DNA from: Bacteroides propionicigenes
Lineage (GTDB): Bacteria > Bacteroidota > Bacteroidia > Bacteroidales > Bacteroidaceae
Assembly: GCF_018390535.1 (NCBI RefSeq)
Contig: NZ_JAHBBW010000006.1
Location: forward strand, 1-64,000
Reading direction: 5' to 3'
Length of the DNA stretch: 64,000 nucleotides
The notes beneath the pieces were generated by a model. The model had not been told where the DNA came from. It did not search any database and saw only the letters and a list, made by a program, of their open reading frames with translations. Shown piece after piece: positions 63,378 to 64,000 of the stretch. Position numbers and translations under genes: made by a program. Numbering within the stretch: position 1 is the stretch's first letter; every line of letters starts with the position of its first letter.

Positions 63378-64000
63378 AACGCACAATTGCTATTGTATGC
63401 GGAGGTGATACTTCTGAGTTTGAGGTTTCCCTGCGCAGTGCACAAGGAATCTACTCCTTCATCGACAAGGAGAGATACACATTATATATTGTAGAGATGC
63501 ATGGACTGGATTGGCACGTGCAGCTTCCTGACGGAACGAAAGCTCCGGTGGACCGTAATGATTTCAGTTTCAGGCTGAATGGCGGGAAGGTGGTGTTTGA
63601 CTTCGCATATATCACCATTCACGGAACTCCGGGGGAGGACGGACGTTTGCAGGGATATTTCGATATGCTCCATATTCCTTATTCCTGTTGCGGAGTACTT
63701 GCGGCTGCGCTGACTTATGATAAGTTCGCCTGCAACCAATATCTGAAAACATTCGGTGTGCGTATTGCCGATTCTCTGTTGCTTCGCCAAGGACAGTCTG
63801 TTTCCAATGAAGATGTGATTGAAAAGATTGGCTTGCCCTGCTTTATCAAGCCCAGCCTGGGCGGTTCCAGTTTCGGTGTGACAAAGGTCAAGACGAAGGA
63901 ACAGATACAACCTGCCATTATGAAAGCATTTGAAGAAGCCCGGGAAGTACTGGTGGAGGCTTTCATGGAAGGTACGGAAATTACCTGCGGATGTTATAAA
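63374..64000 (+). CDS. ddl: D-alanine--D-alanine ligase, 3' end cut by window edge
   Basis: 209 codons seen; open at the right edge. Starts MKRTIAIVCGGDTSEFEVS, the D-Ala-D-Ala ligase N-terminal domain, and reaches the ATP-grasp region with PCFIKPSLGGSSFGVTKV and EVLVEAFMEGTEITC. Overlaps rluD by four bases. Makes the D-Ala-D-Ala used by MurF. Confidence 0.93.
   Translation, partial: MKRTIAIVCGGDTSEFEVSLRSAQGIYSFIDKERYTLYIVEMHGLDWHVQLPDGTKAPVDRNDFSFRLNGGKVVFDFAYITIHGTPGEDGRLQGYFDMLHIPYSCCGVLAAALTYDKFACNQYLKTFGVRIADSLLLRQGQSVSNEDVIEKIGLPCFIKPSLGGSSFGVTKVKTKEQIQPAIMKAFEEAREVLVEAFMEGTEITCGCYK

Overview
The window looks like a chromosomal piece of a gut Bacteroides (Bacteroidota). The signs are a SusC/SusD pair, repeated Bacteroides-type -7 boxes (TAnnTTTG) 5' of genes, few recognisable Shine-Dalgarno sites, many lipoproteins and glycoside hydrolases, and housekeeping genes (glyS, asd, pta-ackA, efp, rpmH, rluD, ddl) typical of the phylum. 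I see no prophage, transposase, rRNA, tRNA or CRISPR array.

Layout. 1-3930 (minus): the end of a small polysaccharide-utilisation operon, a GH43-CBM6 enzyme followed by a GH9 lipoprotein cut by the window edge. 4458-6679 (plus): glyS and an FKBP-like lipoprotein, closed by a strong bidirectional terminator. 6767-27372 (minus): fourteen tightly packed genes that I read as one operon for salvage of peptidoglycan amino sugars. From promoter to terminator these are NamZ paralogue 2, sodium:solute symporter, N-acetylmuramoyl-L-alanine amidase-like protein, phosphoesterase/beta-propeller fusion, didomain glycosyltransferase, DUF4922 phosphorylase-like protein, SpoIID-like protein without signal peptide, AmpG-like permease, NamZ paralogue 1, FAD/Fe-S D-lactate dehydrogenase, COG4299 membrane protein (MurT-like), MurK-like kinase, MurQ and a GDSL esterase. 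27685-34079 (plus, divergent): a second MurK-like kinase with changed phosphate-loop residues, then SusC and SusD.

34149-64000 is mostly core genome: asd; an antiporter-tcdA-lolD run; an NSS transporter with a helix-hairpin-helix protein; vanZ-like; a TPR histidine kinase directly ahead of murF; folP-cdaA; tldD-tldE; GNAT and DUF2156 proteins; lrgAB; pta-ackA; alkaline phosphatase; lpxH, DUF59, radC and a GT2; efp; rpmH; a PASTA protein, rluD and the start of ddl.

How the main system could work (inference): the amidase-like protein strips peptides from glycan fragments and NamZ releases MurNAc in the periplasm. MurT-like, AmpG-like and SSS permeases import sugars or muropeptides, MurK phosphorylates MurNAc, and MurQ splits it to GlcNAc-6-P and D-lactate. 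The FAD/Fe-S dehydrogenase then oxidises the D-lactate to pyruvate. The SusCD pair and second kinase across the divergent promoter may supply or sense the substrate. Several operon members (DUF4922, didomain GT2, signal-less SpoIID, phosphoesterase-propeller) have no obvious place in known MurNAc catabolism and are the most promising unknowns.

A second unexpected feature is a set of three intergenic arrays (near 4156, 46876 and 60366). Each is built from a different short word in dyad or inverted arrangement, mostly repeated with a 22-23 base period.
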